Shown: positions 7,915-14,487 of the stretch, piece by piece
How the letters are laid out: each line of letters opens with the position of its first letter
How positions within the stretch are numbered: the stretch's first letter is position 1
Assembly: GCA_036555035.1 (NCBI GenBank)
Contig: DATBMB010000061.1
Location: forward strand, 1 to 14,487
DNA: 14,487 nt
Reading direction: 5' to 3'
DNA from: SG8-41 sp036555035
Lineage (GTDB): Bacteria; Pseudomonadota; Gammaproteobacteria; Burkholderiales; SG8-41
The notes under the pieces: model-generated
Databases searched by the model: none
Seen by the model: only the letters and a program-made list of their open reading frames with translations
Told to the model about the DNA's origin: nothing
Program-made: the position numbers and the translations under genes

Positions 7915-9770
7915 TCGAGCTTGCTTACCCCCTGGCCCTGCTTTCGCTCCTGGCCATCCCGCTTCTCATCGCGCTTTACTTGCTGCGGCCGAGGCGCCGC
8001 CGGATCGTGCTGTCCACGACGGCACTGTGGCAGGCGGCACTGAAGGATCGCGAGCCAAGAGTCGGGTTCCGCACGCTGCTCAGGAACCTGAGCCTCCTGC
8101 TGCTGCTGGCGAGCGCGCTGGTGCTGGGGCTCGCGCTTGCCGGCCCGCAGTGGCTGAGCCGCGCAAGCGGCGGCGCCGACATGGTGCTTGTGCTCGACGT
8201 GAGCGCGAGCATGAAGACGCGGTCGGGCATCGGAAGGACGCGTTTTGACCTGGCGCTTGCCGAGGCCTCAAGACTTGTCGACGGCCTGCCCCGGGATGGG
8301 CGCATGCTGGTGATGACGAGCGGCCATAAGGCCCTGCTTCGGACCGCCTTCGAGGCCGACCGCGACGCGCTGCATCGGGCGCTCGCGCAAGTTCGGCCGG
8401 GCGACGAGACCGGGCGCCCACGCGAAGCCCTGGCGTTGGCGCTGTCGCTGCTCCGGGGCCGTGAGCAGGGCCGCATCTACTTTCTGACCGATGGCGCCTT
8501 CGATCCAGACGCGGATCCCGGCTCGCCCCAGGTTGAGTTCCGCGTCGTGGGAGCGCCCGCGCGCAACGTGGCCATCACCCGCTTCGACTTTCGCCAGGAG
8601 CTCGCGGCCGAGGACCGTTTCCAGGTGCTGCTGACCGTGCGCAACTACACGGACGCGCCCGTGGTTGTGCCTGCCTCGGCAAGCCTCGATGAGCAGGTGC
8701 TGTTCAGGCGGTCTCTCGCGCTCGCAGCGCGAGCGGAGGAAACCGTGGTTCTTCCGTTCACCGGCCGTGCCCGAGGGCAGGCGATAGGTCGCATCGAGGT
8801 GGACGACGACCTCGCGGCCGATAACCAGGCCTTTGCGGCGGTGAATACGGACGATCCGTTGCGTGTGCTGCTCTTCACCCGGGGCAACTTCTACCTGGAA
8901 AGCGTGCTTCAAGCCATGCCCAACCTGGACCTCGTCAAGCGTGATTCGCCGCCCGCCGAGGACATCGCGCGGCTCGCCCTCACCTACGACGTGGTGGTGT
9001 TCGATGGCATAGCGGCACCGCAGCTGCCGCCCGGGAACTTCCTGCTCGTGAACACCGTGGCGCCGGGCCTGCCATTCTCCGACTCGGGGCGGCTCGTTCG
9101 GCCGGGCACGCTCGTTCGCGGACCGAGCGCGCTGATGGGCGACGCGGATCTAACCGCGGTTCGGATCGATCAGGCCCGGCGCGTCGCCATCGACAAGCCG
9201 GGTCCCGGGCTGCAGCGCCTGTTCTGGTCGAAGGAAACGGACCTCGCGCTCGCGCTGCTCGAAGACGGCCGGAAACTGGTCTATCTCGGCTTCGATCTCG
9301 CCGGGTCGAATTTTCCGCTGCAGGCCGCCTTCCCGCTGTTCTTCAGCCGAAGCCTGGAGTGGCTTCGCCCGGCAGGTGATGGTTTTGTGTCCACCCATAT
9401 AGCGGCCGGCTCAACCTGGACGATCCCGCTGCCCGCGAGCGAGACGCGGGTGACCATGCGCATGCCCTCCGGCAGATCCGAGACACTGGCGTCGGAGGGC
9501 GGATCGCTGCTGTTCGATGCCACCGCCGACGCCGGTATCTACGAATATACCCTTGCTGAAGTTAGGCGATACTTTGCGGTGAGCCTCGCCAACGCGCGGG
9601 AATCCGACGTCAACAACCGCTGGGCGCCTGCCCGGCGCCGCGAGGAGATTCGACCGGCAGGCAACGCCGCGCAGGCACTCGTGCCGCTCTGGCCCCAGCT
9701 GCTGGTGCTGGTGCTCATCCTGCTGGCGCTGGAGTGGCTCGTGTGGACCGGGAGCCGGGGCGATGCCTGA
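7911..9770 (+). CDS. BatA-type VWA membrane protein with amidotransferase-like C-terminal half
   Basis: 619 residues. The N-terminal BatA-type region has helices at about 7-25 and 58-78 separated by the basic RPRRRR loop. This places the loop inside and the following domain in the periplasm. The VWA domain begins at MVLVLDVSAS (MIDAS D96, S98, S100) and carries FLTDG (D194). Residues about 230-300 look like a beta-sandwich (RFQVLLTVRNYTDAPVVVP). About 315-520 resembles the GATase-like fold (LRVLLFTRGNFYLESVL, YDVVVFDG, LVYLGFDLAGSNFPL). A final helix is at about 590-612. There is no cysteine in the whole protein. The start is GTG at 7911, overlapping the DUF58 stop as GTGA, with the purine run at 7894-7900 upstream; extra open frame back to 7815 is inside DUF58. 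It overlaps the next gene by 8 bases. It is probably the membrane substrate or partner of the MoxR/DUF58 pair. Confidence 0.92.
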   Translation: MIELAYPLALLSLLAIPLLIALYLLRPRRRRIVLSTTALWQAALKDREPRVGFRTLLRNLSLLLLLASALVLGLALAGPQWLSRASGGADMVLVLDVSASMKTRSGIGRTRFDLALAEASRLVDGLPRDGRMLVMTSGHKALLRTAFEADRDALHRALAQVRPGDETGRPREALALALSLLRGREQGRIYFLTDGAFDPDADPGSPQVEFRVVGAPARNVAITRFDFRQELAAEDRFQVLLTVRNYTDAPVVVPASASLDEQVLFRRSLALAARAEETVVLPFTGRARGQAIGRIEVDDDLAADNQAFAAVNTDDPLRVLLFTRGNFYLESVLQAMPNLDLVKRDSPPAEDIARLALTYDVVVFDGIAAPQLPPGNFLLVNTVAPGLPFSDSGRLVRPGTLVRGPSALMGDADLTAVRIDQARRVAIDKPGPGLQRLFWSKETDLALALLEDGRKLVYLGFDLAGSNFPLQAAFPLFFSRSLEWLRPAGDGFVSTHIAAGSTWTIPLPASETRVTMRMPSGRSETLASEGGSLLFDATADAGIYEYTLAEVRRYFAVSLANARESDVNNRWAPARRREEIRPAGNAAQALVPLWPQLLVLVLILLALEWLVWTGSRGDA

Positions 9771-12531
9771 GTTCGCGCAACCGGCATGGCTCGCACTCAT
9801 TGCGGTGCTGGCGCTGCTCGTCGCCCTGTCGATCCGGCGCGCGGGGCGCGCGCGCTTTCGGCCGGTCACTGCCGGCGTCCTTCGGATGCTCGCCCTGGCT
9901 GCACTGGTTGTCGCGCTCGCGGGGCCGTTCGCCGGCTCCGGCACGCGTCATACCGACGTGGTCTTTGCCCTGGATCTTTCCAGCAGCGTCGCGCGGGAGT
10001 CCATCGCCGAGGCGCTGGATTTCGTCAATCGCGCCAGGGAAACCCCGTCGGCACGCATCGGGCTGGTGGCGTTCGGGGCGGACGCAGCAGTGGAATCCCT
10101 CGTGCGCAGAGGCGGCGAGCCGTTGCGCGAGATCACGGCCCACGTGGAGCGCGCGGGCACGGATATCGGCCGCGCCATCGAGGTCGCCATCGGTGCATTT
10201 CCGGCGGCAGCGCACCGGCGCATCGTGCTGCTCACCGACGGCCGCGAGAACCTGGGCGACGCGCGCTCGGCGGCCGCGGTCGCGCGCTCCCTCGGGGTCG
10301 AGATCGACACCGTGGCGCTCGAGAGGCCCTCGGCCCGGAAGGAGATCTACGTCCAGGGCGTGACGGTGCCGCCCCGGGTGCGCGTGCACGAGCCCTTCAA
10401 CGTGCAGGCGGTGGTGCGCAGCAACGAATCCGCCCGCGCCCACCTGGCTTTCATGCGCGACGGCGTGCTGGTGCGTGAATCCCCGGTTGAGCTCGAGCCG
10501 GGCGCGAACGTCTTCTCCCTGGTCGAGCAGGCGGACACGCCGGGCCTGCAGGAATACGAGGCCATCATCAACAGCGACGCGGACAGCGAGCCGGCGAATA
10601 ACCGCTACCAGGCTTTCGTGCAGGTCTCGGGCGCGCCGAGGGTGCTGCACGTGGTGGACGACCGGGAAGCCGGCCGTTACGTGAGCGCGGCGTTGAGGGC
10701 CCAGGGCCTGGCGGTGGACGAAGCGCCCGCCACCGGGCTGCCTGCCAACCTGCACGAGCTGGCCGGCTACGACCTGGTGATTCTCAACAACGTCTCCGGC
10801 CTCGACCTCTCGCTCTCCAAGATGGCGCTGCTCGAGCATTACGTGCGCGACGCAGGAGGCGGCGTGGTGATGATCGGCGGGGACAGGAGCTTCGGCGCCG
10901 GCGGATACGACGGGACCCCGGTTGAACGGCTCCTGCCGGTCACCGTGGATGTGAAGACCGAGATCAGGATTCCGAGCGTTTCGGTCGCCTTCGTGCTGGA
11001 CCGCTCCGGCAGCATGGGCTCGAAGGTCCAGGACGAGGAGAAGCTCACGATCGCCAAGCGCGCCGCCCTGTCGTCCATCGAGCTGCTGAAACCGCTCGAC
11101 CGGGTCGGTGTCCTGGCTTTCGACAGCGGCCGCGACTGGGTGGTGCCCATGACTGAAGTGGGCGTGCGCCGGCCGATTGCAGAGAGGCTCCGCGATCTGA
11201 AAGTGGGCGGCGGCACCGATCTCCATCCCGCTCTCGAGGAGGCGCACCGCGTCATGCGCCGGGAACAGGCGCAGGTCAAGCACCTGATTGTGCTCTCCGA
11301 CGGCCTAACCGAGGGCGAGAGAAACTTCGATCCCCTCGCCGCTCGCATTGCCGCCGACGGCATCACGATGTCCACGGTGGCGATGGGCGCCGACGCGGAT
11401 CGCGCGCTCATGGCGAGAATCGCCACGCTCGGCAAGGGGCGCTACTACCACGCGGACGATCCCCGCAATGTTCCTCGCATCTTCACGAGCGAAACCATGA
11501 CGATCACGCGGGACCTGGTCGTGGAGGGGAACATCCGGGTGCGACGGGCCTATGCGGGCGAGCTGATCGCGGGCTTCGGCGCGGACGCGTTTCCGGTCCT
11601 CGGCGGCTATCAGCGCACCTATCCCAAGCCCGCTGCCCAGGTCCTGCTCTCCGGCCGCGGCGATGATCCCCTGCTGGTGTCCTGGCGCTACGGCCTGGGC
11701 AAGGCGGTGGCGTTCACGTCGGACCTCTCCGGTCGCTGGGGCAGGCGGTGGGTTGAGTGGCCGTCATTCGGGCGCTTCGTCTCGCAGATGGCCCGCTGGA
11801 CCATGCGCCGCAGCGGAACCGAATCGTTCGTGCCGCAATTCCGGTGGCGCGGACAGCGCGGCGAGATGAGCGTGGACGTGCTGGACCGGAACGATCGATT
11901 CGTGAACGGCCTCAAGCTGCAAGCCTCCCTCGTGGATCCGTCCCGGCTTGCCCGGCGCGTCGAGCTCGCGCAGATCGCGCCGGGACGCTACCACGGTGAA
12001 TTTCCGGTGGCGCGCGCCGGGCGCTACACCATCACCCTCAGCGGGCGTGCCGGTGAGACGCAGGTGGGCCCCATGTCATTCGGGCTGGCGGTCCCATACT
12101 CCTCGGAGTACCTGGACCTGGGCGTCGATCAACGACTCCTGCGCGACATCGCCGGCATCACCGGTGGTCGCGTGCTGCCGCTTTCCAGCGCCGGCCTCGC
12201 CGCAGTGACCGCACCCTCGCCGCAAGCGTCCGGTCCCCTCTCGCGGGTGTGGTGGCCGTTCCTCCTGGCGGCCCTGTTACTTCTGGTGGCCGAGGTTGCG
12301 GTGCGCAGGGTGACCTTGCCCGAATCCTGGCGTGCGCGCTGGGCGAGGTGGCGCGGCGCGCGCGGGGGCACTGATGAGCCGGAGCCGGAGTACAGCGCGC
12401 TGAGCGCTGCCATCGCCCGGGAACGGGCAAGGCACCTGGCGGCCATGCGCGATGAAATCTACCTCAACGCCGACGAACCTGCCGCGCGCGCACGGCTCTA
12501 TCTTGCTGCAGGCCGCAGCCGCACTCGTTGA
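9763..12531 (+). CDS. Membrane protein with two VWA domains, one nested in an amidotransferase-like domain
   Basis: 922 residues, last gene of the operon. Helices at about 8-23 and 38-54 flank a basic IRRAGRARFR loop; a third helix (about 829-847) precedes a 75-residue basic cytoplasmic tail. Between them is a large periplasmic region. VWA domain 1: DLSSS (71-75), T133, and D159 in LLTDG. VWA domain 2: DRSGS (413-417), GGGTD (T485), and D513 in LSDG. Both MIDAS sites look complete. The GATase1-like signature is split: YDLVILNNVSG to GGDRSFGAGGYDGTPVERLL (336-390) comes before VWA 2, and VSWRYGLGKAVAFTSDLSGR (639-658) comes after it. There is no cysteine, so no amidase activity is expected. 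The start at 9763 has GGAG at 9751-9754 and overlaps the preceding TGA. Confidence 0.93.
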   Translation: MPEFAQPAWLALIAVLALLVALSIRRAGRARFRPVTAGVLRMLALAALVVALAGPFAGSGTRHTDVVFALDLSSSVARESIAEALDFVNRARETPSARIGLVAFGADAAVESLVRRGGEPLREITAHVERAGTDIGRAIEVAIGAFPAAAHRRIVLLTDGRENLGDARSAAAVARSLGVEIDTVALERPSARKEIYVQGVTVPPRVRVHEPFNVQAVVRSNESARAHLAFMRDGVLVRESPVELEPGANVFSLVEQADTPGLQEYEAIINSDADSEPANNRYQAFVQVSGAPRVLHVVDDREAGRYVSAALRAQGLAVDEAPATGLPANLHELAGYDLVILNNVSGLDLSLSKMALLEHYVRDAGGGVVMIGGDRSFGAGGYDGTPVERLLPVTVDVKTEIRIPSVSVAFVLDRSGSMGSKVQDEEKLTIAKRAALSSIELLKPLDRVGVLAFDSGRDWVVPMTEVGVRRPIAERLRDLKVGGGTDLHPALEEAHRVMRREQAQVKHLIVLSDGLTEGERNFDPLAARIAADGITMSTVAMGADADRALMARIATLGKGRYYHADDPRNVPRIFTSETMTITRDLVVEGNIRVRRAYAGELIAGFGADAFPVLGGYQRTYPKPAAQVLLSGRGDDPLLVSWRYGLGKAVAFTSDLSGRWGRRWVEWPSFGRFVSQMARWTMRRSGTESFVPQFRWRGQRGEMSVDVLDRNDRFVNGLKLQASLVDPSRLARRVELAQIAPGRYHGEFPVARAGRYTITLSGRAGETQVGPMSFGLAVPYSSEYLDLGVDQRLLRDIAGITGGRVLPLSSAGLAAVTAPSPQASGPLSRVWWPFLLAALLLLVAEVAVRRVTLPESWRARWARWRGARGGTDEPEPEYSALSAAIARERARHLAAMRDEIYLNADEPAARARLYLAAGRSRTR

Positions 12532-12565
12532 GCGCGGGTCCTGTCAGAACGGTCGGGGCCCGCTC
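12530..12565 (+). terminator. GC-rich hairpin at the end of the MoxR/VWA operon
   Basis: GAGCGCGGGTCC (12530-12541) pairs with GGGGCCCGCTC (12555-12565), with one bulge and one G-T pair, around a 13-base loop. It begins within the TGA of the last operon gene. There is no T-tract after it, so it is not a textbook intrinsic terminator; it may slow 3' decay or act in termination of converging transcripts. The left arm overlaps the first copy of a direct repeat. Confidence 0.4.
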
Positions 12566-12621
12566 CGAGGCTTCCCGCGCAACTCAGCATACCCGCGGGG
12601 CGGGTCCTGTCAGAGCGGTCG
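12534..12621 (+). repeat. Direct repeat, two 22-base copies 66 bases apart
   Basis: The 22-base segment at 12534-12555 (GCGGGTCCTGTCAGA, then ACGGTCG) recurs at 12600-12621 with a single A-to-G change. The sequence between the copies differs from that after the second copy, so this is a duplicated short block rather than a longer tandem array. Confidence 0.85.
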
Positions 12622-12740
12622 TGAGCTTCTCCGGATTTCCCAGCGCACTTGGTCAATTGATTTGGACATCGCCCTTGGACGTCCAGTACCAGTACCGGAA
12701 ATCCGGAACCAGATCCCAACCGCTCTGCCACCCGCCCCGC
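12595..12740. repeat. Imperfect 45-base inverted repeat in the convergent intergenic region
   Basis: The left arm 12595-12640 and right arm 12697-12740 pair over most of their length: GCGGGGCGGGT with ACCCGCCCCGC, CAGAGCGGT with a CCGCTCTG segment, and TCCGGATTTCC (12630-12640) with GGAAATCCGGA (12697-12707). The loop between holds small palindromes TCAATTGA (12653-12660) and GGACGTCC (12677-12684). The arms include a third, inverted and degenerate copy of the CAGAGCGGT motif. The structure lies between two convergent operons and could act as a bidirectional transcription barrier or be a remnant of a mobile repeat. Confidence 0.7.
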
Positions 12741-12751
12741 GGCCTGCGTTA

Positions 12752-12763
12752 TGAGATAGGTTC
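12752..12763 (-). repeat. Solo copy of the MITE terminal motif beside a stop codon
   Basis: TGAGATAGGTTC here matches TGAGATAGGCTC at 1704-1715 in 11 of 12 bases, in the same orientation as the right end of the 334-bp element. Read on the minus strand it is GAACCTATCTCA. Its first base is the last base of the TAG stop codon of the peptide-transporter ATPase gene. The palindromic extension of the full terminal repeat is absent. Confidence 0.6.
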
Positions 12764-13734
12764 TAGTAGAGGTGGCAGGCGACCATGTGGCCGCGGGAGA
12801 TTTCCTTTTCCACCGGCACGACCTGAGAGCACATGGGCTTGACGAACGGGCAGCGCGGGTGGAAGCGGCATCCGGAGGGCGGGTTGATGGGCGACGGGAC
12901 CTCTCCCGTCAGGATGATCTCCTCGCGCGTCTCGTCCGGGTGATCCGGCAGCGCCGCCGAGAAGAGAGCCTTCGTATAGGGATGCAGCGGATTGCTGAAG
13001 AGCTCCTTCGTCCTCGCCTTCTCGACGATCTTGCCCAGGTACATGACCGCGACCTCGCCCGCCATGTAGCGGGTCGTGGCCAGGTGGTGGGCGATGAGGA
13101 GATAGCTCACGTTGTACCGGCTCTGGAGATCCACCAGGAGGTTCATGATCTGCGCCCGGATCGAAACGTCGAGGGCCGAGACCGGCTCGTCCAGGATGAT
13201 GACCTTGGGCTTCGACACGAGCGCGCTCGCCACGGCGATGCGCTGGCGCTGCCCGCCGCTGAACTCGTGGGGGTAGAGGTTCGCCTGCTGCGGGCGCAGG
13301 CCGACGGAAGCCAGCACCTCCTGGACGCGATCCTTCACCTCCTGGTCGGAAACCGTCTGATTGACGACGAGCGGCTCGGCCACGATATCCCGCACGCGCA
13401 TGCGGGGGCTGAGAGAGGACCAGGGATCCTGGAACACCGCCTGCACCATCGTGCGGTAATGCCTCAGGTCGTCACCGCTCAACGTGTGGACATTCTTGCC
13501 GTCGGCGAAAACTTCCCCGGACGTCGGCTCTTCCAGGCGCAGCACGAGCTTTGCGGTCGTCGTCTTGCCGCAGCCGGACTCGCCGACGAGCGCCAGCGTC
13601 TCGCCCTGCGGGATCGAGAAGCTGATCCCGTCCACGGCCTGTACCCAGCCGATCACCTTCGTCCACAGGATGCCCCTGGTGACGGGAAAGTGCTTCTTCA
13701 GCGCCCTGGCCTCGAGGACCGGTGCCGTCGTCAT
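12763..13734 (-). CDS. Oligopeptide/dipeptide ABC transporter ATP-binding protein, OppF/DppF type
   Basis: 323 residues, one of the two cytoplasmic ATPases that drive peptide-type (PepT/Opp/Dpp) uptake. Walker A GESGCGKT is at 51-58, the Q-loop in AVFQDPWSS near 102, signature FSGGQRQR at 158-165 and Walker B VIILDEP at 178-184. The switch His is in IAHH (216). The Opp/Dpp C-terminal extension has the cysteine set C289, C295, C302, C320 (GCRFHPRCP and C.SQ...VACHL), which in some relatives binds an iron-sulfur cluster. I chose the ATG at 13734 because it forms an ATGA overlap with the upstream gene's TGA; the longer frame to 14037 is inside that gene and has no conserved sequence. The residue after the switch His is His rather than the usual Asp. 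The transported substrate is unknown. Convergent with the MoxR/VWA operon. Confidence 0.95.
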   Translation of the reverse strand: MTTAPVLEARALKKHFPVTRGILWTKVIGWVQAVDGISFSIPQGETLALVGESGCGKTTTAKLVLRLEEPTSGEVFADGKNVHTLSGDDLRHYRTMVQAVFQDPWSSLSPRMRVRDIVAEPLVVNQTVSDQEVKDRVQEVLASVGLRPQQANLYPHEFSGGQRQRIAVASALVSKPKVIILDEPVSALDVSIRAQIMNLLVDLQSRYNVSYLLIAHHLATTRYMAGEVAVMYLGKIVEKARTKELFSNPLHPYTKALFSAALPDHPDETREEIILTGEVPSPINPPSGCRFHPRCPFVKPMCSQVVPVEKEISRGHMVACHLY

Positions 13735-14487
13735 ACGCGCCCCGCTTTCCAGCAGCTTGCGGTGTGGTCTCTGCTCACGGTAACCGGGCGGGGATACTCG
13801 CGCTGGCAGCGATCGTCGGCATGGGGGCAACGCGGAGCAAACCGGCACCCCTCGGGCAGGTCCCACAGCGCGGGAGGCTGGCCCTCGATCGAGTAGAGCC
13901 GCTCCACATCCTCGTCCATGCTGGGCACCGAGTGCAGCAGCGCCTGGGTGTAGGGATGCGACGGATGGTTGAAGATGTCCCGCACCGATCCGCTTTCCAC
14001 GATGCGGCCGGCATACATCACCATCACGCGATCGCACATCTTCGCGACGATGCCGAAATCGTGCGTGATGAAGATGAGCGCGAGATTCGTCGCTTCCTGG
14101 ATTTCGCGCAGCAGGCGCAGGTATTGCGCCTGGATCGTGACATCGAGCGAGGTGGTCGGCTCATCGGCGATGATGACCTTCGGCTCGCAGGAGATGGCGA
14201 TGGCGCCGACCACCCGCTGCTTCATGCCGCCGCTGATCTGGTGGGGATAGTCCGTCACCCGCCGCTCGGGGGCCGCCACCTTGACCTGCTTCAGGCCCTC
14301 GACCGCCCGCCGCACCAGCGATGGCTTGCGTTCGTCGGCGTGCTGGATCTCGATCGCCTCGATCAGCTGGTTGCCGACCGTGAACACCGGGTTGAGCGAG
14401 GTCTGCGGATCCTGCAGGATCATGGAAATGCGGCGGCCGCGGATCTGCCGCATCTCCTGCTCGGACTTCGGGACGAGGTCCTCGCCT
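13731..14487 (-). CDS. Oligopeptide/dipeptide ABC transporter ATP-binding protein, OppD/DppD type (5' truncated)
   Basis: The gene enters from the right edge; the frame is open through 14487, so the first part with Walker A is outside the window. Visible on the minus strand, in order: a DLVPKSEQEMRQIRGRRISM segment, the Q-loop in MILQDPQTSLNPV, the signature ISGGMKQR, Walker B VIIADEP, the D-loop region TTSLDVTIQAQ, and the switch His in FITHDF. It ends with the Opp/Dpp C-terminal extension with GCRFAPRCP and further cysteines (C-x5-C-x6-C, then one near the end), a possible iron-sulfur site. TTSLD replaces the common TTALD. The stop at 13731-13733 overlaps the start of the partner ATPase, showing a coupled operon. 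Permease and binding-protein genes would be expected farther upstream, beyond the window. Confidence 0.95.
   Translation of the reverse strand, partial: GEDLVPKSEQEMRQIRGRRISMILQDPQTSLNPVFTVGNQLIEAIEIQHADERKPSLVRRAVEGLKQVKVAAPERRVTDYPHQISGGMKQRVVGAIAISCEPKVIIADEPTTSLDVTIQAQYLRLLREIQEATNLALIFITHDFGIVAKMCDRVMVMYAGRIVESGSVRDIFNHPSHPYTQALLHSVPSMDEDVERLYSIEGQPPALWDLPEGCRFAPRCPHADDRCQREYPRPVTVSRDHTASCWKAGRV

Noticed and set aside
9715..11283. A 522-codon open frame on the - strand
   Set aside because: It lies opposite the double-VWA gene, which has clear motifs; long antisense frames are common in high-GC genes. The same holds for 4936-5958, 6940-7905 and 621-1475 on the - strand.
12452..12842. 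Short + strand frames across the convergent intergenic repeats
   Set aside because: They run from one gene's end through hairpins into the antisense of the next gene and show no protein-like pattern.
12772..13896. A 374-codon + strand open frame opposite the OppF-type gene
   Set aside because: Arginine- and histidine-rich translation with no motif, directly antisense to a well-supported ABC ATPase gene.

Overview
The window is GC-rich, densely coding DNA from a free-living proteobacterium. A beta- or gammaproteobacterium is my best guess, from gene content and style; there is no rRNA or tRNA to fix the taxon. I see no CRISPR array, phage gene or transposase.

Layout. (1) 1-1385, + strand: the 3' end of an alpha/beta-hydrolase-domain protein (PF20091 type), then a complete NAD-dependent D-2-hydroxyacid dehydrogenase. 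(2) 1383-1716: a 334-bp non-coding element with perfect 22-bp terminal inverted repeats and several strong internal hairpins. It looks like a MITE or structured intergenic repeat. Its left end contains the dehydrogenase stop codon and its right end stops 2 bases before the next start codon. (3) 1719-12531, + strand: seven tightly packed genes, most overlapping or within 20 bases, forming an extended MoxR/VWA operon. In order: an exported glutamine-amidotransferase-like membrane protein, a six-helix ABC-2-like membrane protein, a DUF4175-like membrane coiled-coil protein, a MoxR AAA+ ATPase, a DUF58 protein, a BatA-type VWA membrane protein, and a 922-residue membrane protein with two VWA domains. 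(4) 12530-12763: a convergent intergenic region full of direct and inverted repeats. It ends in a 12-base match to the terminus of the 1383-1716 element, next to the stop codon of the neighbouring gene. (5) 12763-14487, - strand: two coupled Opp/Dpp-type peptide-transporter ATPases, the second cut by the window edge.

How the genes work together (inference from families). MoxR ATPases and DUF58 proteins are cytosolic partners that act on, or assemble, metal-binding VWA proteins. Here the VWA modules of the last two genes are predicted to be periplasmic and membrane-anchored. The first three genes add an exported ligand-binding-like module, a permease-like protein and a coiled-coil membrane protein, so the whole probably forms an envelope complex. 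Its substrate is unknown. The amidotransferase-like modules contain no cysteine, so they are unlikely to be enzymes.

The most unusual point is that the MoxR/VWA block lies between two inward-reading, inverted copies of the motif GARCCTATCTCA. Each copy touches the stop codon of the outer gene. This suggests that the block, or at least its flanks, were shaped by a family of short mobile repeats.
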